From: Burkholderiaceae bacterium
Lineage (GTDB): Bacteria > Pseudomonadota > Gammaproteobacteria > Burkholderiales > Burkholderiaceae
DNA length: 44,745 bases
Direction: 5' to 3'
NCBI GenBank assembly: GCA_947448695.1
Contig: CANFOL010000015.1
Coordinates: 1 to 44,745 of the forward strand
In this document: positions 25,465 through 33,920 of the stretch, piece after piece
How positions within the stretch are numbered: position 1 is the stretch's first letter
Layout: every line of letters begins with the position of its first letter
Program-made: the position numbers and the translations under genes
The notes under the pieces: generated by a model
Database searches by the model: none
Told to the model about the DNA's origin: nothing
What the model saw: the letters and a program-made list of their open reading frames with translations, nothing else

Positions 25465-26217
25465 TTACTCTGCGCTCACTTCATAAGCTTGATCTTTGAG
25501 AGGCATGTGCAATATTAATATTTGCGCAGCATGATCACTTGTCTTTAACTGATGACTCTTTTCGTCACGACTCAGGTATACATTCTCATTCTTTCTTAAG
25601 CAATGATCCTCTTCAATCAAGTATCCTTGCATCACAATCATAAAAATGCCTGCAACATTTTGGGGTATCTCCAGCATAAATACGTCATTTTTTGGCAGCT
25701 TTAATTCGCCAACCCCCAGGCCACTTTGAACATCTTGATGAATCCAGTGCAGTTGTCTTTGTTGTAATTGATCAAGCTTTGCTTGAGAGTCTTCTGGAAT
25801 CGATGGTGAAGTGTAATGATGTTTAGGGCCCTTTTTAAAGAACTCCATTTGCGCTGGTAAAAACTTGGCACCTAAGTCACGACTGCTTCTTAAGGTGAGG
25901 TAATGCAAGCCTTGATTGCCAGCAATGATCGGTCCATAACCAGTATATGCTCCCGCATAATGCACAACGTAGGGCTTAACTTCATGCCGACCAAAGTTAC
26001 CCGATCCTTCAATAAATACCTGAAATTGGTTTTGCGTATGAAAATGCAGCGGATTGGTGATATTGGGTAATTGTTTGATTAAGTAGGATTGTGGACAAGC
26101 ATCTATATCATCATGGATCTCAAAATAATCATATCGATAATATTTAAGGCCATTGTCGTGCTCGTGATATTTAAAATTTTCACCAGCTTTTAACCCATAC
26201 AACACCGAGTTACTCAT
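25465..26217 (-). CDS. Cupin-like protein encoded with a Bug gene
   Basis: A 250-residue protein with features of a double-stranded beta-helix: NPLHFHTQNQFQVFIEGSGNFG (His-x-His and Gln, an N-terminal cupin motif), then GLHYLTLR, and a second degenerate module in the C-terminal third (VFMLEIPQNVAGIFMIVMQG). No close family was recognised. The ATG overlaps the stop of the Bug gene as ATGA, so translation is coupled. The operon also includes an Old-Yellow-Enzyme-type oxidoreductase. A role in turning over the ligand of that Bug protein is plausible but not shown by sequence. Confidence 0.7.
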   Translation of the reverse strand: MSNSVLYGLKAGENFKYHEHDNGLKYYRYDYFEIHDDIDACPQSYLIKQLPNITNPLHFHTQNQFQVFIEGSGNFGRHEVKPYVVHYAGAYTGYGPIIAGNQGLHYLTLRSSRDLGAKFLPAQMEFFKKGPKHHYTSPSIPEDSQAKLDQLQQRQLHWIHQDVQSGLGVGELKLPKNDVFMLEIPQNVAGIFMIVMQGYLIEEDHCLRKNENVYLSRDEKSHQLKTSDHAAQILILHMPLKDQAYEVSAE

Positions 26218-27179
26218 TCAATCTTTGCCCCAGACTCTTTTACACGCTGCCCCCATTTGACGTACTCATTTTGAATAAACTCTTCAAATTCGGCAGGATT
26301 TTTACTGAGCAATGTTTCTGCACCTAAGCCTTGTAATCTTTTAAGAACCTCGGGATCTTGCATGGTGAGATTTAACTCTTTATGCAGTCGCTCAACAATG
26401 GCTTTAGGTGTTCCCGCTGGGGCAAACAAGCCTAACCATGCGCCACCGTTAAATCCTTTGAGTCCAATTTCATCCACGGTTGGCACATCGGGCAAAAAGG
26501 AAGTTCGGGTGAGTCCGCCGGTCGCTAATGCTTTTAATTTTCCTGCTTTAATGTGTGGTTGCAAAGTTAGTACCGTATCAAAAGTCACATCTACCTGACC
26601 TGCAATCACATCCGTTTGCGATTGTGAACTACCTTTATAAGGAACGTGGACCATCTTAATCCCGGCCTGACTAGTAAACATACTCATCAAAAGATGTGTG
26701 GTAGCACCATTACCGATCGATGCATAGGTATATTTATCCGGTTCAGCTTTTGCTTTATCGATTAAATCTTGCATACTATTGATACCTGATTTGGGATTAG
26801 TCACCATCACGTAAGGTAACCAAGTTACTAAACCAATCGGGGCAAAACTTTTTCTGGAGTCGTAATTGAGTTTGCTATACAAATGAGGATTGGTCGCAAA
26901 TGGTGCAGTCGCACTTAGCAATAAGGTATATCCATCTGGGGGTGTAATTGCTGCAGCTCCCGCCCCCAAACTACCACCCTGTCCAGGCTTATTATCAATA
27001 ATAAAAGGTTTGCCAAACTTCACCGCAAATCGTTCGGCAATAATCCGTGCCACAGTATCAGTCGCGGTTCCCGGAGGAAATCCCACAATGATCGTGACGT
27101 TTTTTTCTGGATAGATACTTTGACTCTGGGCATGCAATGAAGCAAGAATAAAACAAAGCAACAGTATGATTTTCTTCAT
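26214..27179 (-). CDS. Bug/TctC-family periplasmic solute-binding protein
   Basis: A 321-residue protein: signal peptide MKKIILLLCFILASLHAQSQ, then YPEKNVTIIVGFPPGTATD, DNKPGQGGSLGAGAA, TPPDGYTLLLSA and MVHVPYKGSSQSQTDVIAGQVD. This is a complete, standard-length Bug protein of the periplasm. It is the gene after the OYE-type oxidoreductase (57-base gap) and overlaps the cupin gene, so its ligand is likely to be related to the substrate of those enzymes. Ligand unknown. Confidence 0.93.
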   Translation of the reverse strand: MKKIILLLCFILASLHAQSQSIYPEKNVTIIVGFPPGTATDTVARIIAERFAVKFGKPFIIDNKPGQGGSLGAGAAAITPPDGYTLLLSATAPFATNPHLYSKLNYDSRKSFAPIGLVTWLPYVMVTNPKSGINSMQDLIDKAKAEPDKYTYASIGNGATTHLLMSMFTSQAGIKMVHVPYKGSSQSQTDVIAGQVDVTFDTVLTLQPHIKAGKLKALATGGLTRTSFLPDVPTVDEIGLKGFNGGAWLGLFAPAGTPKAIVERLHKELNLTMQDPEVLKRLQGLGAETLLSKNPAEFEEFIQNEYVKWGQRVKESGAKIE

Positions 27180-27236
27180 GTGTGTCCCCTTCTATTTTTA
27201 TTTATAAGAACTAGCTTATCATATCCAGATAGATTG

Positions 27237-28943
27237 TCATGGCTCCTGCAATGCCAGAGAAAAAGCATTTTGAATGGCACTATCACTCTTACCCGGTGTT
27301 TTTGCATCACCAATCACATGCACCTTAGGTGCAACTTTTTGCTTGATGATCCAGGTAGGCAATTGCGATACTCGCGCCTTGTAATACAAGATATTTTTAA
27401 GTGCGTCAGATGAATATATGCGTTGCATCCAAGGTGCGTTAGAAATCGTGGGGTGGAGCAATATGTTCATTAGCCAAGATAGTCCAAAGCGGTACTTTGC
27501 TCCGGTAGCAATCACGATACGATCAAAACCATTTAATCGTGAATCATTCACTTCTAGGTGAATACCCATTTGAAAATGTACTCCTTGTATCTTGCAAGTT
27601 TGCCGGAGTTGTTCCAAGAAATAGTGAAATGCTGCTGGATTCGTTTTTACTTCCTGAAATCTCGGGGCCTTTGAAGCATAGAGCCAGGCTCCCCCAACTT
27701 CAGGGCTCTGATCAAAAATAGTCACCTCATTTTTGGTCGATACGATGGCTGCATAGGACAAACCAGCTGGGCCAGCCCCAATAATCGCAATGCGCTCGCC
27801 CTGTATCTTCGGTGTTAAGTTGGGATACTTAAGTTCATGCGCAGCTGCCGGGTTTACTAAACAACCTAATTGTTTACCACCGCGCATTTCATTCACACAG
27901 GTATTACAAGCAAGACACGGGCGTATCGGTTGTGCGGCAGCAGCTTTGTTAACCCAATCGGGATCAGCCAACAAGGGTCTTCCTAAAGCAATAAAATCAG
28001 CTTGAGACTCTTCCAACAAACGATTCGCAATGACTGGATTACCAAGTCTTCCAACGGTAATCACTGGGATATCAACTACTTGTTTAATTTCTTTAGCGAA
28101 ATTTGCAAATGTAGCCTCGGGATAGTACATTGGCGGAATCATCCGCTCGGCCGATGGCAGTGATTTGTAATGCCCAGCTGTAACATGGATTGCATCTATG
28201 CCACTATTGGCTAAAATTTTAGCCATCTCAAAACCTTCACTAAACTGCAAACCTTCCGGAAATAAATCATCAACATTTAATCGGTATATCAATGGAAAAT
28301 TTGGTGCAGCTGCTTTAATTCCATGAATAATTTCAAGCGAGATACGCAATCGATTCTGTATCGATCCACCATATTCGTCGTCACGTATATTTTCTGCGGG
28401 GCATAAAAACTGTGATAGCAAATACCCATGCGCCCCATGAATCTCTATACAGTCAAAGCCAGCTTTTTGAGCCCTGAGCGCTGCATTCACAAAAGCTTGT
28501 ACCGTTTGCGCAATGCGTTCTTGCGAAATCTCATCCGGCATGATCGTTTGCATCGTTACTTCATAGACATCATGTGGTAAAGCTGATGGTGCTAGGGGCG
28601 TTAATCCAGAGATATCTTTTCGTGTGTGACCACCTGCATGACCAAGCTGTATAGATGCTTTAGCCCCACTAGCATGCAGAGCATCAACTAAACGGGTAAG
28701 ACCAGGAAGATATTGATCACCATAAATACCAAGTTCATGGGCACGGTGTCGGCCTTCAATTTCAGGGGAAGCCATCTCAACGGTAATTAAACCAACACCA
28801 CCTCGTGCGCGTGCACAAAAGTAAGCAATCGAAGCATCCGTGACATACCCATCTTCAGTCGCCAGACGAGTCGTCATCGGCGCCATAATGACACGGTTTT
28901 TAATGGTTAACGAACCAATGCTAGCCGGAGTTAATAATGTCAT
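27237..28943 (-). CDS. OYE-family NADH:flavin oxidoreductase with Fe-S and FAD domains
   Basis: About 568 residues. An N-terminal FMN TIM barrel starts LLTPASIGSLTIKNRVIMAPM, with the catalytic IHGAHGYLLSQFL and RDDEYGGSIQNRLR. Four cysteines follow (about 344, 347, 350 and 362) for a 4Fe-4S cluster, then an FAD/NAD(P)-binding domain with IIGAGPAGLSYAAI. The layout matches 2,4-dienoyl-CoA reductase FadH and trimethylamine dehydrogenase. The chain is about 100 residues shorter than FadH, and the cysteine spacing is C-x2-C-x2-C instead of C-x2-C-x3-C. It probably reduces an unsaturated carbonyl compound. The ATG at 28943 is used rather than the GTG just before it. In an operon with Bug and cupin genes. 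Confidence 0.88.
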   Translation of the reverse strand: MTLLTPASIGSLTIKNRVIMAPMTTRLATEDGYVTDASIAYFCARARGGVGLITVEMASPEIEGRHRAHELGIYGDQYLPGLTRLVDALHASGAKASIQLGHAGGHTRKDISGLTPLAPSALPHDVYEVTMQTIMPDEISQERIAQTVQAFVNAALRAQKAGFDCIEIHGAHGYLLSQFLCPAENIRDDEYGGSIQNRLRISLEIIHGIKAAAPNFPLIYRLNVDDLFPEGLQFSEGFEMAKILANSGIDAIHVTAGHYKSLPSAERMIPPMYYPEATFANFAKEIKQVVDIPVITVGRLGNPVIANRLLEESQADFIALGRPLLADPDWVNKAAAAQPIRPCLACNTCVNEMRGGKQLGCLVNPAAAHELKYPNLTPKIQGERIAIIGAGPAGLSYAAIVSTKNEVTIFDQSPEVGGAWLYASKAPRFQEVKTNPAAFHYFLEQLRQTCKIQGVHFQMGIHLEVNDSRLNGFDRIVIATGAKYRFGLSWLMNILLHPTISNAPWMQRIYSSDALKNILYYKARVSQLPTWIIKQKVAPKVHVIGDAKTPGKSDSAIQNAFSLALQEP

Positions 28944-28972
28944 CACGAAACTAGTTCAGGTAAGAATGCCTT

Positions 28973-29149
28973 TTAACGACCTCGTCCAGCTGCTTTTTTC
29001 ATGACCTTACCTGCTCCAACGGGAGGAGGTGTTCTTTTTGCCGATTTAGCATCGCTTTTTCCATCTTTGGATTCTGGATGCGCTGCTGCTTGTTTTTTTG
29101 CTAGTGCTTCTTTAATACTTGAAGAAAATGATTTTTTGACTTCTGTCAT
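28973..29149 (-). CDS. Small lysine/alanine-rich basic protein
   Basis: A 58-residue protein, very basic and low in complexity: SSIKEALAKKQAAAHPESKDGK, then SAKRTPPPVGAGK and a KKAAGRGR end. It could bind nucleic acid, but no domain is recognised. The ATG at 29149 is chosen because AAGGAG lies 6 bases ahead; an ATG 24 bases upstream lacks a Shine-Dalgarno sequence. It ends 29 bases before the OYE-type gene and may lead that operon. Confidence 0.65.
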   Translation of the reverse strand: MTEVKKSFSSSIKEALAKKQAAAHPESKDGKSDAKSAKRTPPPVGAGKVMKKAAGRGR

Positions 29150-29237
29150 GACGTACTCCTTAATATGTCTCACCCAACCGATGTGATACCTCTATGATAT
29201 TCCAACTTCACCAAGGAGTCCGATTTATATTAACGGA

Positions 29238-29816
29238 CTATTGGGGCATGAAGACTTTTAATACCTTGGCTGTTCCGTCTTGGTTAACTTGAACCAAAAC
29301 CATTTCTCCCGAACTCGTATTAATGCCGGTATATGCCAAAATATTCACTTGATGGGTAACCATGATTAATGGCTTACGATCTGACTTCTTCATATGAATT
29401 TGTAACCACTCGATTAAATTTTTTCTTGCTGGAGCAGAGTAATCTTGTTCATTAAATGTAGACGCTAATGCATCGATTATTTCAGGGGAACCATAGTTAA
29501 ATAGCTTTGCTGTATCAATACACCGACACCAAGGACTCGAATAGACCTTTGCTTGAGCAAGCCCTTCTGATCGAAACCAATTACCAGTTCGCCTTGCTTG
29601 GTTAATACCATCTTGATTCAAATTTCTTTGAGTCGAACAATCATTGATTTTAAAGTTAGGTGGGTCGCCAATCCCTGGCGCATATGCATGACGCATCAAT
29701 AAAACAGTATTACCTTGACTCATGAGCTCAGATAACTCTCCAGCAATCCCTTGGGGAGTGATGCACAACATAGAAACAGCGAAGAGAAATAACCGTAGGG
29801 AAAGTAAATTCAGCAT
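29238..29816 (-). CDS. Secreted histidine phosphatase-superfamily protein
   Basis: A 192-residue protein with a signal peptide (LRLFLFAVSMLCITPQGIAG). The phosphatase core motif is LLMRHAYAPG (RHA in place of the usual RHG), followed by the arginine-bearing YSSPWCRCIDTA and the second histidine in IMVTHQVN. The catalytic pair of histidines and the phosphate-binding arginine are therefore all present, and a periplasmic phosphatase is likely. Substrate unknown. A 6-bp inverted repeat (29217-29222 with 29234-29239) sits on the stop codon. Confidence 0.82.
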   Translation of the reverse strand: MLNLLSLRLFLFAVSMLCITPQGIAGELSELMSQGNTVLLMRHAYAPGIGDPPNFKINDCSTQRNLNQDGINQARRTGNWFRSEGLAQAKVYSSPWCRCIDTAKLFNYGSPEIIDALASTFNEQDYSAPARKNLIEWLQIHMKKSDRKPLIMVTHQVNILAYTGINTSSGEMVLVQVNQDGTAKVLKVFMPQ

Positions 29817-29855
29817 ATTTTGATTTTAAACGCTATCAAAGATATTTTCAAAGCA

Positions 29856-29885
29856 ATCAAAAAGAACCCCAAGGTTCTTTTTGAT
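29856..29885 (-). terminator. Rho-independent terminator after the gene at 29901
   Basis: A 13-bp perfect stem, ATCAAAAAGAACC (29856-29868) with GGTTCTTTTTGAT (29873-29885), and a 4-nt loop. On the leftward strand the second arm contains T5. It lies 15 bases beyond the stop at 29901 and separates that gene from the phosphatase gene. Confidence 0.8.
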
Positions 29886-29900
29886 GGAAAGCTTGATCAA

Positions 29901-30491
29901 TTACTTTGCAGGTGGTGCTGTAACTTGAACGGCGATGTTTTGCGTGATCACTGCTTCAATTTGATTTCCAACCTTAACACCTTTGAGTACATCTGGACCA
30001 ACCGCAACTTGGACTGTTTTGTAAGGCCCCTTCAGAGTGACGACATTGTCTTTCGTATTGATCGCCATAATGTCAGCAACAATCTTGACTTGATGCTCAA
30101 TGATGCCAGCTGGCTTTTCACCAGTCTGTGCTCTTGAGTAAGTAATTGTTTCTTGTCTTTCTTTAATGCCATTGCTGATGACTTTAACGTCAGATACGAT
30201 GACTTTAAGAATACTCAGGGTCACAATATCACCCACCTTAATTTTGTCAAAGTTTTTTACTTCATCACCTAAAATGGCTTCTAATTCGCGACCTTCTGGC
30301 CCAACGATGACTACTTTACGTGTTTTAGAATCAATGGATTTAAATTTCCCTTGAAACTGCACACCTTCCAGGGCCTTTACCATGCCGGGGCCCGCATCGA
30401 CTGCAATAATTGCTTGTGGTTTATTTTGTGCCATTACTGGACTCATGCTAGCTATCGCCACCAACATCGAAGCAATAATTAATTTTTTCAT
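29901..30491 (-). CDS. Secreted protein with repeated beta-barrel-like modules
   Basis: A 196-residue exported protein (signal peptide MKKLIIASMLVAIASMSPVMAQ). Two similar halves can be seen: FQGKFKSIDSKTRKVVIVGPEG with VKNFDKIKVGDIVTLSI, and IVADIMAINTKDNVVTLKGPYK with LKGVKVGNQIEAVIT. Each has the pattern of a five-stranded barrel, a 'convert a value across a baseline' repeat common in uncharacterised periplasmic proteins of proteobacteria. No catalytic residues stand out. It is monocistronic with its own terminator. Confidence 0.75.
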   Translation of the reverse strand: MKKLIIASMLVAIASMSPVMAQNKPQAIIAVDAGPGMVKALEGVQFQGKFKSIDSKTRKVVIVGPEGRELEAILGDEVKNFDKIKVGDIVTLSILKVIVSDVKVISNGIKERQETITYSRAQTGEKPAGIIEHQVKIVADIMAINTKDNVVTLKGPYKTVQVAVGPDVLKGVKVGNQIEAVITQNIAVQVTAPPAK

Positions 30492-30596
30492 TAAGTCATC
30501 CTTTTTTATGATTAAGTGACAAGTGTAGTCGGAAGTTATAACTGGATAGTGAAAATTCGTTATGCTCTTTGTAATGAATGCTCACTTTTCAAATAA

Positions 30597-31427
30597 TTAA
30601 AACTTTAAGGTATCTCCTGGCTTCATCACCTTCACCTGCGTTTTTGTTTTGCCCAGAGCAGCAATAAACTCCTCAGGAGTGCCAATATTAAAAGGGTTTG
30701 TCTTATAGTGCATCGGAATCGCAAATTTAGGCTTTAAATAATCATTAATTGCTAAAGCTGCACCTTTAGGATCCATCGTAAAGTTACCTCCAATTGGCAA
30801 TAAAACTAAATCTGGACGATATCTTTTCTGAATTAATCCCATATCGGTAAATACATCGGTATCACCTGCATGGTAAATCGTAAAGCCATTCTCGAGTTGG
30901 ATAATGAAGCCAAGAGGCTCGCCGCCTGGGTGACTTTCATCTTTATCTGTTTGAGGATTTCGCCAAACGTAGGTCGATGAATGCTCAGCATGAACTGCCG
31001 AAATCTTCACCCCTGGAAAAGGCGCAATCGTGCCTCCTTTATTCATTCGAGGTAATTGCTTAGCCGGCAAAATACCAAGATTCATGAAGGTTTGATTTAA
31101 ATCTCCTGGACCATAAAGTGGCGCATCATTCATTTTGGCGATTTCAGGGCCGTCTGCCATGTGATCCCAATGCGCGTGCGTCACTAAAATAAGATCCACT
31201 TTGCCAATCTTCTCTAAATTTTTAAGCTCTGGTGGTGTGACCGGATTTTTTAAAATCCATGGATCAATCATAATCACCTTACCAGCTTGCGTCGTGATTT
31301 TAAATGCGGACTGACCATACCATAAGAGTTCAATGGATCCTTGCGCATAAACAAGGCTTTGTAGAAAAAATCCGCTAAGGATCATCAGGGTTTTCATAAG
31401 GTGTGATTTCATTGTCTGTCCATTCAT
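30597..31427 (-). CDS. Periplasmic metallo-beta-lactamase-fold hydrolase (UPF0173-like)
   Basis: About 276 residues. After a signal peptide (MKTLMILSGFFLQSLVYAQ) comes IELLWYGQSAFKITT and the metal motif VTHAHWDHMAD, then AVHAEHSS, YHAGDTDVFTDM and PMHYKTNPF, the remaining zinc-ligand motifs. This matches the UPF0173/L-ascorbate-6-phosphate lactonase-like branch, here exported. Several in-frame starts exist; ATG 31427 follows GGTGAG and is preferred, with later ATGs at 31412 and 31397 also possible. Substrate unknown. Divergent from the GST gene. Confidence 0.85.
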   Translation of the reverse strand: MNGQTMKSHLMKTLMILSGFFLQSLVYAQGSIELLWYGQSAFKITTQAGKVIMIDPWILKNPVTPPELKNLEKIGKVDLILVTHAHWDHMADGPEIAKMNDAPLYGPGDLNQTFMNLGILPAKQLPRMNKGGTIAPFPGVKISAVHAEHSSTYVWRNPQTDKDESHPGGEPLGFIIQLENGFTIYHAGDTDVFTDMGLIQKRYRPDLVLLPIGGNFTMDPKGAALAINDYLKPKFAIPMHYKTNPFNIGTPEEFIAALGKTKTQVKVMKPGDTLKF

Positions 31428-31519
31428 ATTTATATACTCACCTAACTCATCCCGAAAAGATGACCGAGTTCTCATGCATAATGTATTTATATCACTAAAA
31501 CAATCACGGGAGAATTTTG

Positions 31520-32173
31520 ATGTCAGTCACACTCTATGGATTTTGGCGTTCTTTAGCAGCTTATCGTGTCAGATCTGCACTGTATTACAAAGAGATTCCT
31601 TTTACTGAAAAGATTATTAATTTAGTTGAAGGTGATCAATTTTCAGAAGACTATCACAAGCTCAATCCGCAACATGTCATTCCTCTTTTGGAGCATGATG
31701 ATCGAAAAATTACGCAATCAATGGCAATTCTTGAGTACCTCGAACAGGTTTGGCCAAATCGTCCGATTTTGCCAAAAGATGCTTATGAACAAGCCTACTT
31801 ACGATCCATCTCCTTGATTACTGTTGCTGACACTCACCCATTAGTGGTGCCAAGGATTCGTGGCTTTTTAAACAAGAACTACGGTCAAGATGAAGCTGGT
31901 CAAGCCGCATGGGCTCAGCATTGGTTTAATGAGGGTAGTCTTGCGATTGAAGCACGTCTTCATAATGAGGGGCTTTTTGGTCAATTTACTTTAGGCAATG
32001 AAGTGTCAATTGCTGATTTCTCCTTATGCTCCCATGTGATTGGCGCACGCTTATTTGGCGCTGATCTAAGTCATGCACCACAATTGGTCAAAATTGCTGA
32101 TCACTGTCTAAGCTTAGACGCCTTTGCTAAAGCCCACCCAATGAAACAACCAGGTGCTCCTATCAAAAAATGA
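31520..32173 (+). CDS. maiA: Maleylacetoacetate isomerase-like glutathione S-transferase
   Basis: About 217 residues. The zeta-class GST N-terminal motif FWRSLAAYRVRSAL corresponds to the SSCSxRVRIAL glutathione-activating loop, with Ser replaced by a Ser-Leu-Ala variant. NPQHVIPLLEHD, QSMAILEYLE and the C-terminal GNEVSIADFSLCS follow the family. The reaction would be glutathione-dependent cis-trans isomerisation of maleylacetoacetate (tyrosine or gentisate breakdown), but no other genes of that route are near. The ATG at 31520 behind GGGAG is used; a TTG just before is unlikely. It overlaps the next gene by 4 bases. Confidence 0.78.
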   Translation: MSVTLYGFWRSLAAYRVRSALYYKEIPFTEKIINLVEGDQFSEDYHKLNPQHVIPLLEHDDRKITQSMAILEYLEQVWPNRPILPKDAYEQAYLRSISLITVADTHPLVVPRIRGFLNKNYGQDEAGQAAWAQHWFNEGSLAIEARLHNEGLFGQFTLGNEVSIADFSLCSHVIGARLFGADLSHAPQLVKIADHCLSLDAFAKAHPMKQPGAPIKK

Positions 32174-32436
32174 TCAAAAAGTTTACAAGCGGATCGATTC
32201 GTTATATCGAATATGATCCGCAAGAAAAACAATTAGATATCCGTTTTGAAAACGTCAGCACCCTGGCTTATAAGGGTGTACCACTTTGGATTTTTGAAAA
32301 AATGAGTCGGGATCCAAGCCCCAAGTCATTTTGGGAAGACAATATCAAAGATGAATACACACCCACGCAACCTCAGAAAAAGACTGGTCAATCCTCTATA
32401 GATTCTCTGAAAAACTTATTCGGTGACCCTTCATAA
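32170..32436 (+). CDS. KTSC-domain protein
   Basis: An 88-residue protein with the KTSC pattern: SGSIRYIEYDPQEKQLDIRF, then LAYKGVPLWIFEKM and FWEDNIKDEYT. The domain is found alone in small bacterial proteins and fused to lysyl-tRNA synthetase or RNA-binding domains; a role in nucleic acid contact has been suggested. A variable tail rich in Gln and Ser follows. It is coupled to the GST gene by an ATGA overlap and overlaps the convergent gene by 6 bases. Confidence 0.8.
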   Translation: MIKKFTSGSIRYIEYDPQEKQLDIRFENVSTLAYKGVPLWIFEKMSRDPSPKSFWEDNIKDEYTPTQPQKKTGQSSIDSLKNLFGDPS

Positions 32437-32814
32437 GTTTTGTTTTGGTGAGACATGGTGACTGACAATCTGCCATTGGTTCTCTCTTCGAACCAAAATA
32501 TGCGTAATTCGGAGTTCTAAGGGGCGTTGCTCCAAACGCTGAAAGCTAGCGCTACCAGCGATACTGATGACATCTGGAGTAACTCTTTTTATATACTCAG
32601 GTGTAAATACAACACCGGTATATAAACCTGGCGTTAGGTTCGCAAAGTAGCACTCAATCGCTACTCTCCCAATGTATGGTGGAATCCGACTCCCAAACAG
32701 TATGGCATCCTCGGCGTAAAGTGCCGCTAATGCATTCGAATTGAGTGGCGCAAAATACTGTTGCCACTGCTCATATACTAGCGCAACGATTTCCGCATTT
32801 GATAGATCATTCAT
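32431..32814 (-). CDS. NTF2-like (SnoaL-type) protein
   Basis: A 127-residue protein with the cone-shaped NTF2 fold pattern: an N-terminal helix (NAEIVALVYEQWQQYFAPLN), ALYAEDAILFGSRIPPYIGR, and C-terminal strands ITHILVRRENQWQIVSHHVS. This most resembles the SgcJ/EcaC or calcium/calmodulin-kinase association-domain group of small hypothetical proteins. Members may bind small ligands or be enzymes; nothing further can be said. It stands alone on the - strand. Confidence 0.75.
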   Translation of the reverse strand: MNDLSNAEIVALVYEQWQQYFAPLNSNALAALYAEDAILFGSRIPPYIGRVAIECYFANLTPGLYTGVVFTPEYIKRVTPDVISIAGSASFQRLEQRPLELRITHILVRRENQWQIVSHHVSPKQNL

Positions 32815-33015
32815 CTGATTTACTCCTTGGATAACACCAATATAACGGATCTAATCCTCAAAGTTTCTAAATATAACCTGAATCTTCAAGGTAAAAATCC
32901 TTCCACTGCTGACTATTCTTTGTATTTTGAACACTGATGAAGCTCGTCCTTGAATTCAATTCATATTATGGCATCATCATGTTGTGGCTACCCTCATCAA
33001 ATAAAAGGATTCATC

Positions 33016-33915
33016 ATGGCTCACCTGTTACCCGGATTTACTTCCAGCCAATTCACGTATTTCCATCCGACTGATGGTGAGATTACAATTTCTTATCAAA
33101 AGGCGGGAAATGGGCCCCCTCTTCTTCTGCTTCACGGCTTTCCACAAAGCAAAGCAATTTGGCACCTTACTGCTCCCCAATTGAGCGAACGTTTTACTGT
33201 CATTGCAAGTGATTTGCGTGGCTATGGAGAATCCTCTAAACCTTTGGGGAATACAGATCATTCGAATTACTCAAAACGTTCCATGGCCATGGATCAAGTT
33301 GAGTTGATGAGGCATTTAGGCTATAACGAGTTTCATCTGCTAGGTCATGACCGTGGTGGTCGGGTATCACATCGACTCGCCGCTGATTATCCAGAATGTG
33401 TGCAACAAGTCATGGTGCTCGATATCTCTCCAACTCTGGCTATGTACGAACAAACCAGCATGGCATTTGCACGGGGCTATTGGCATTGGTTTTTCTTAAT
33501 TCAAAAAGCTCCCATACCAGAAACAATGATTAGCGCCGATGCGGAATTTTTCCTCAAACAATTTATGGGTGGTAGATATGCTGGTCTTGATATTTTTGCC
33601 AAGGATTGCTGGAACGAATATGTGAGTGCCATGCAAGACCCCTCTTGTGTGCATGCCATGTGTGAGGATTATCGTGCTGCATCGACAATTGACCTTGACC
33701 ACGACCGAGTTGATATCACTGCTGGCAAAAAACTCCAGATGCCACTTCGAGTACTTTGGGGTGAACATGGTTTAGTCAATGCATGTTTCTCGCCACTGAA
33801 TGATTGGCGTAAAGTCGCAGCAAACGTTTCTGGAAAAACGTTGAATAGCGGTCACTACATTCCAGAGGAAGCTCCCGAAGAACTTCTCGCTGAAGCTCTT
33901 GCTTTTTTTCAATAA
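33016..33915 (+). CDS. Alpha/beta hydrolase with a fluoroacetate dehalogenase active site
   Basis: 299 residues from the ATG that follows AAAGGA (longer in-frame starts lack a Shine-Dalgarno sequence). The nucleophile motif is GHDRGGR: Asp112 with Arg113 and Arg116, which in fluoroacetate dehalogenases hold the substrate carboxylate. Asp136 and His280 complete the triad. The halide pocket pair His157-Trp158 (GYWHWFF) lies exactly 45 residues after the nucleophile, as in RPA1163, and Tyr219 may be the third halide ligand. The oxyanion-hole motif is HGFPQSKAIWH. It should hydrolyse fluoroacetate or other haloacetates to glycolate in the cytosol. It lies 5 bases ahead of the SRAP gene. Confidence 0.87.
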   Translation: MAHLLPGFTSSQFTYFHPTDGEITISYQKAGNGPPLLLLHGFPQSKAIWHLTAPQLSERFTVIASDLRGYGESSKPLGNTDHSNYSKRSMAMDQVELMRHLGYNEFHLLGHDRGGRVSHRLAADYPECVQQVMVLDISPTLAMYEQTSMAFARGYWHWFFLIQKAPIPETMISADAEFFLKQFMGGRYAGLDIFAKDCWNEYVSAMQDPSCVHAMCEDYRAASTIDLDHDRVDITAGKKLQMPLRVLWGEHGLVNACFSPLNDWRKVAANVSGKTLNSGHYIPEEAPEELLAEALAFFQ

Positions 33916-33920
33916 CTTCT

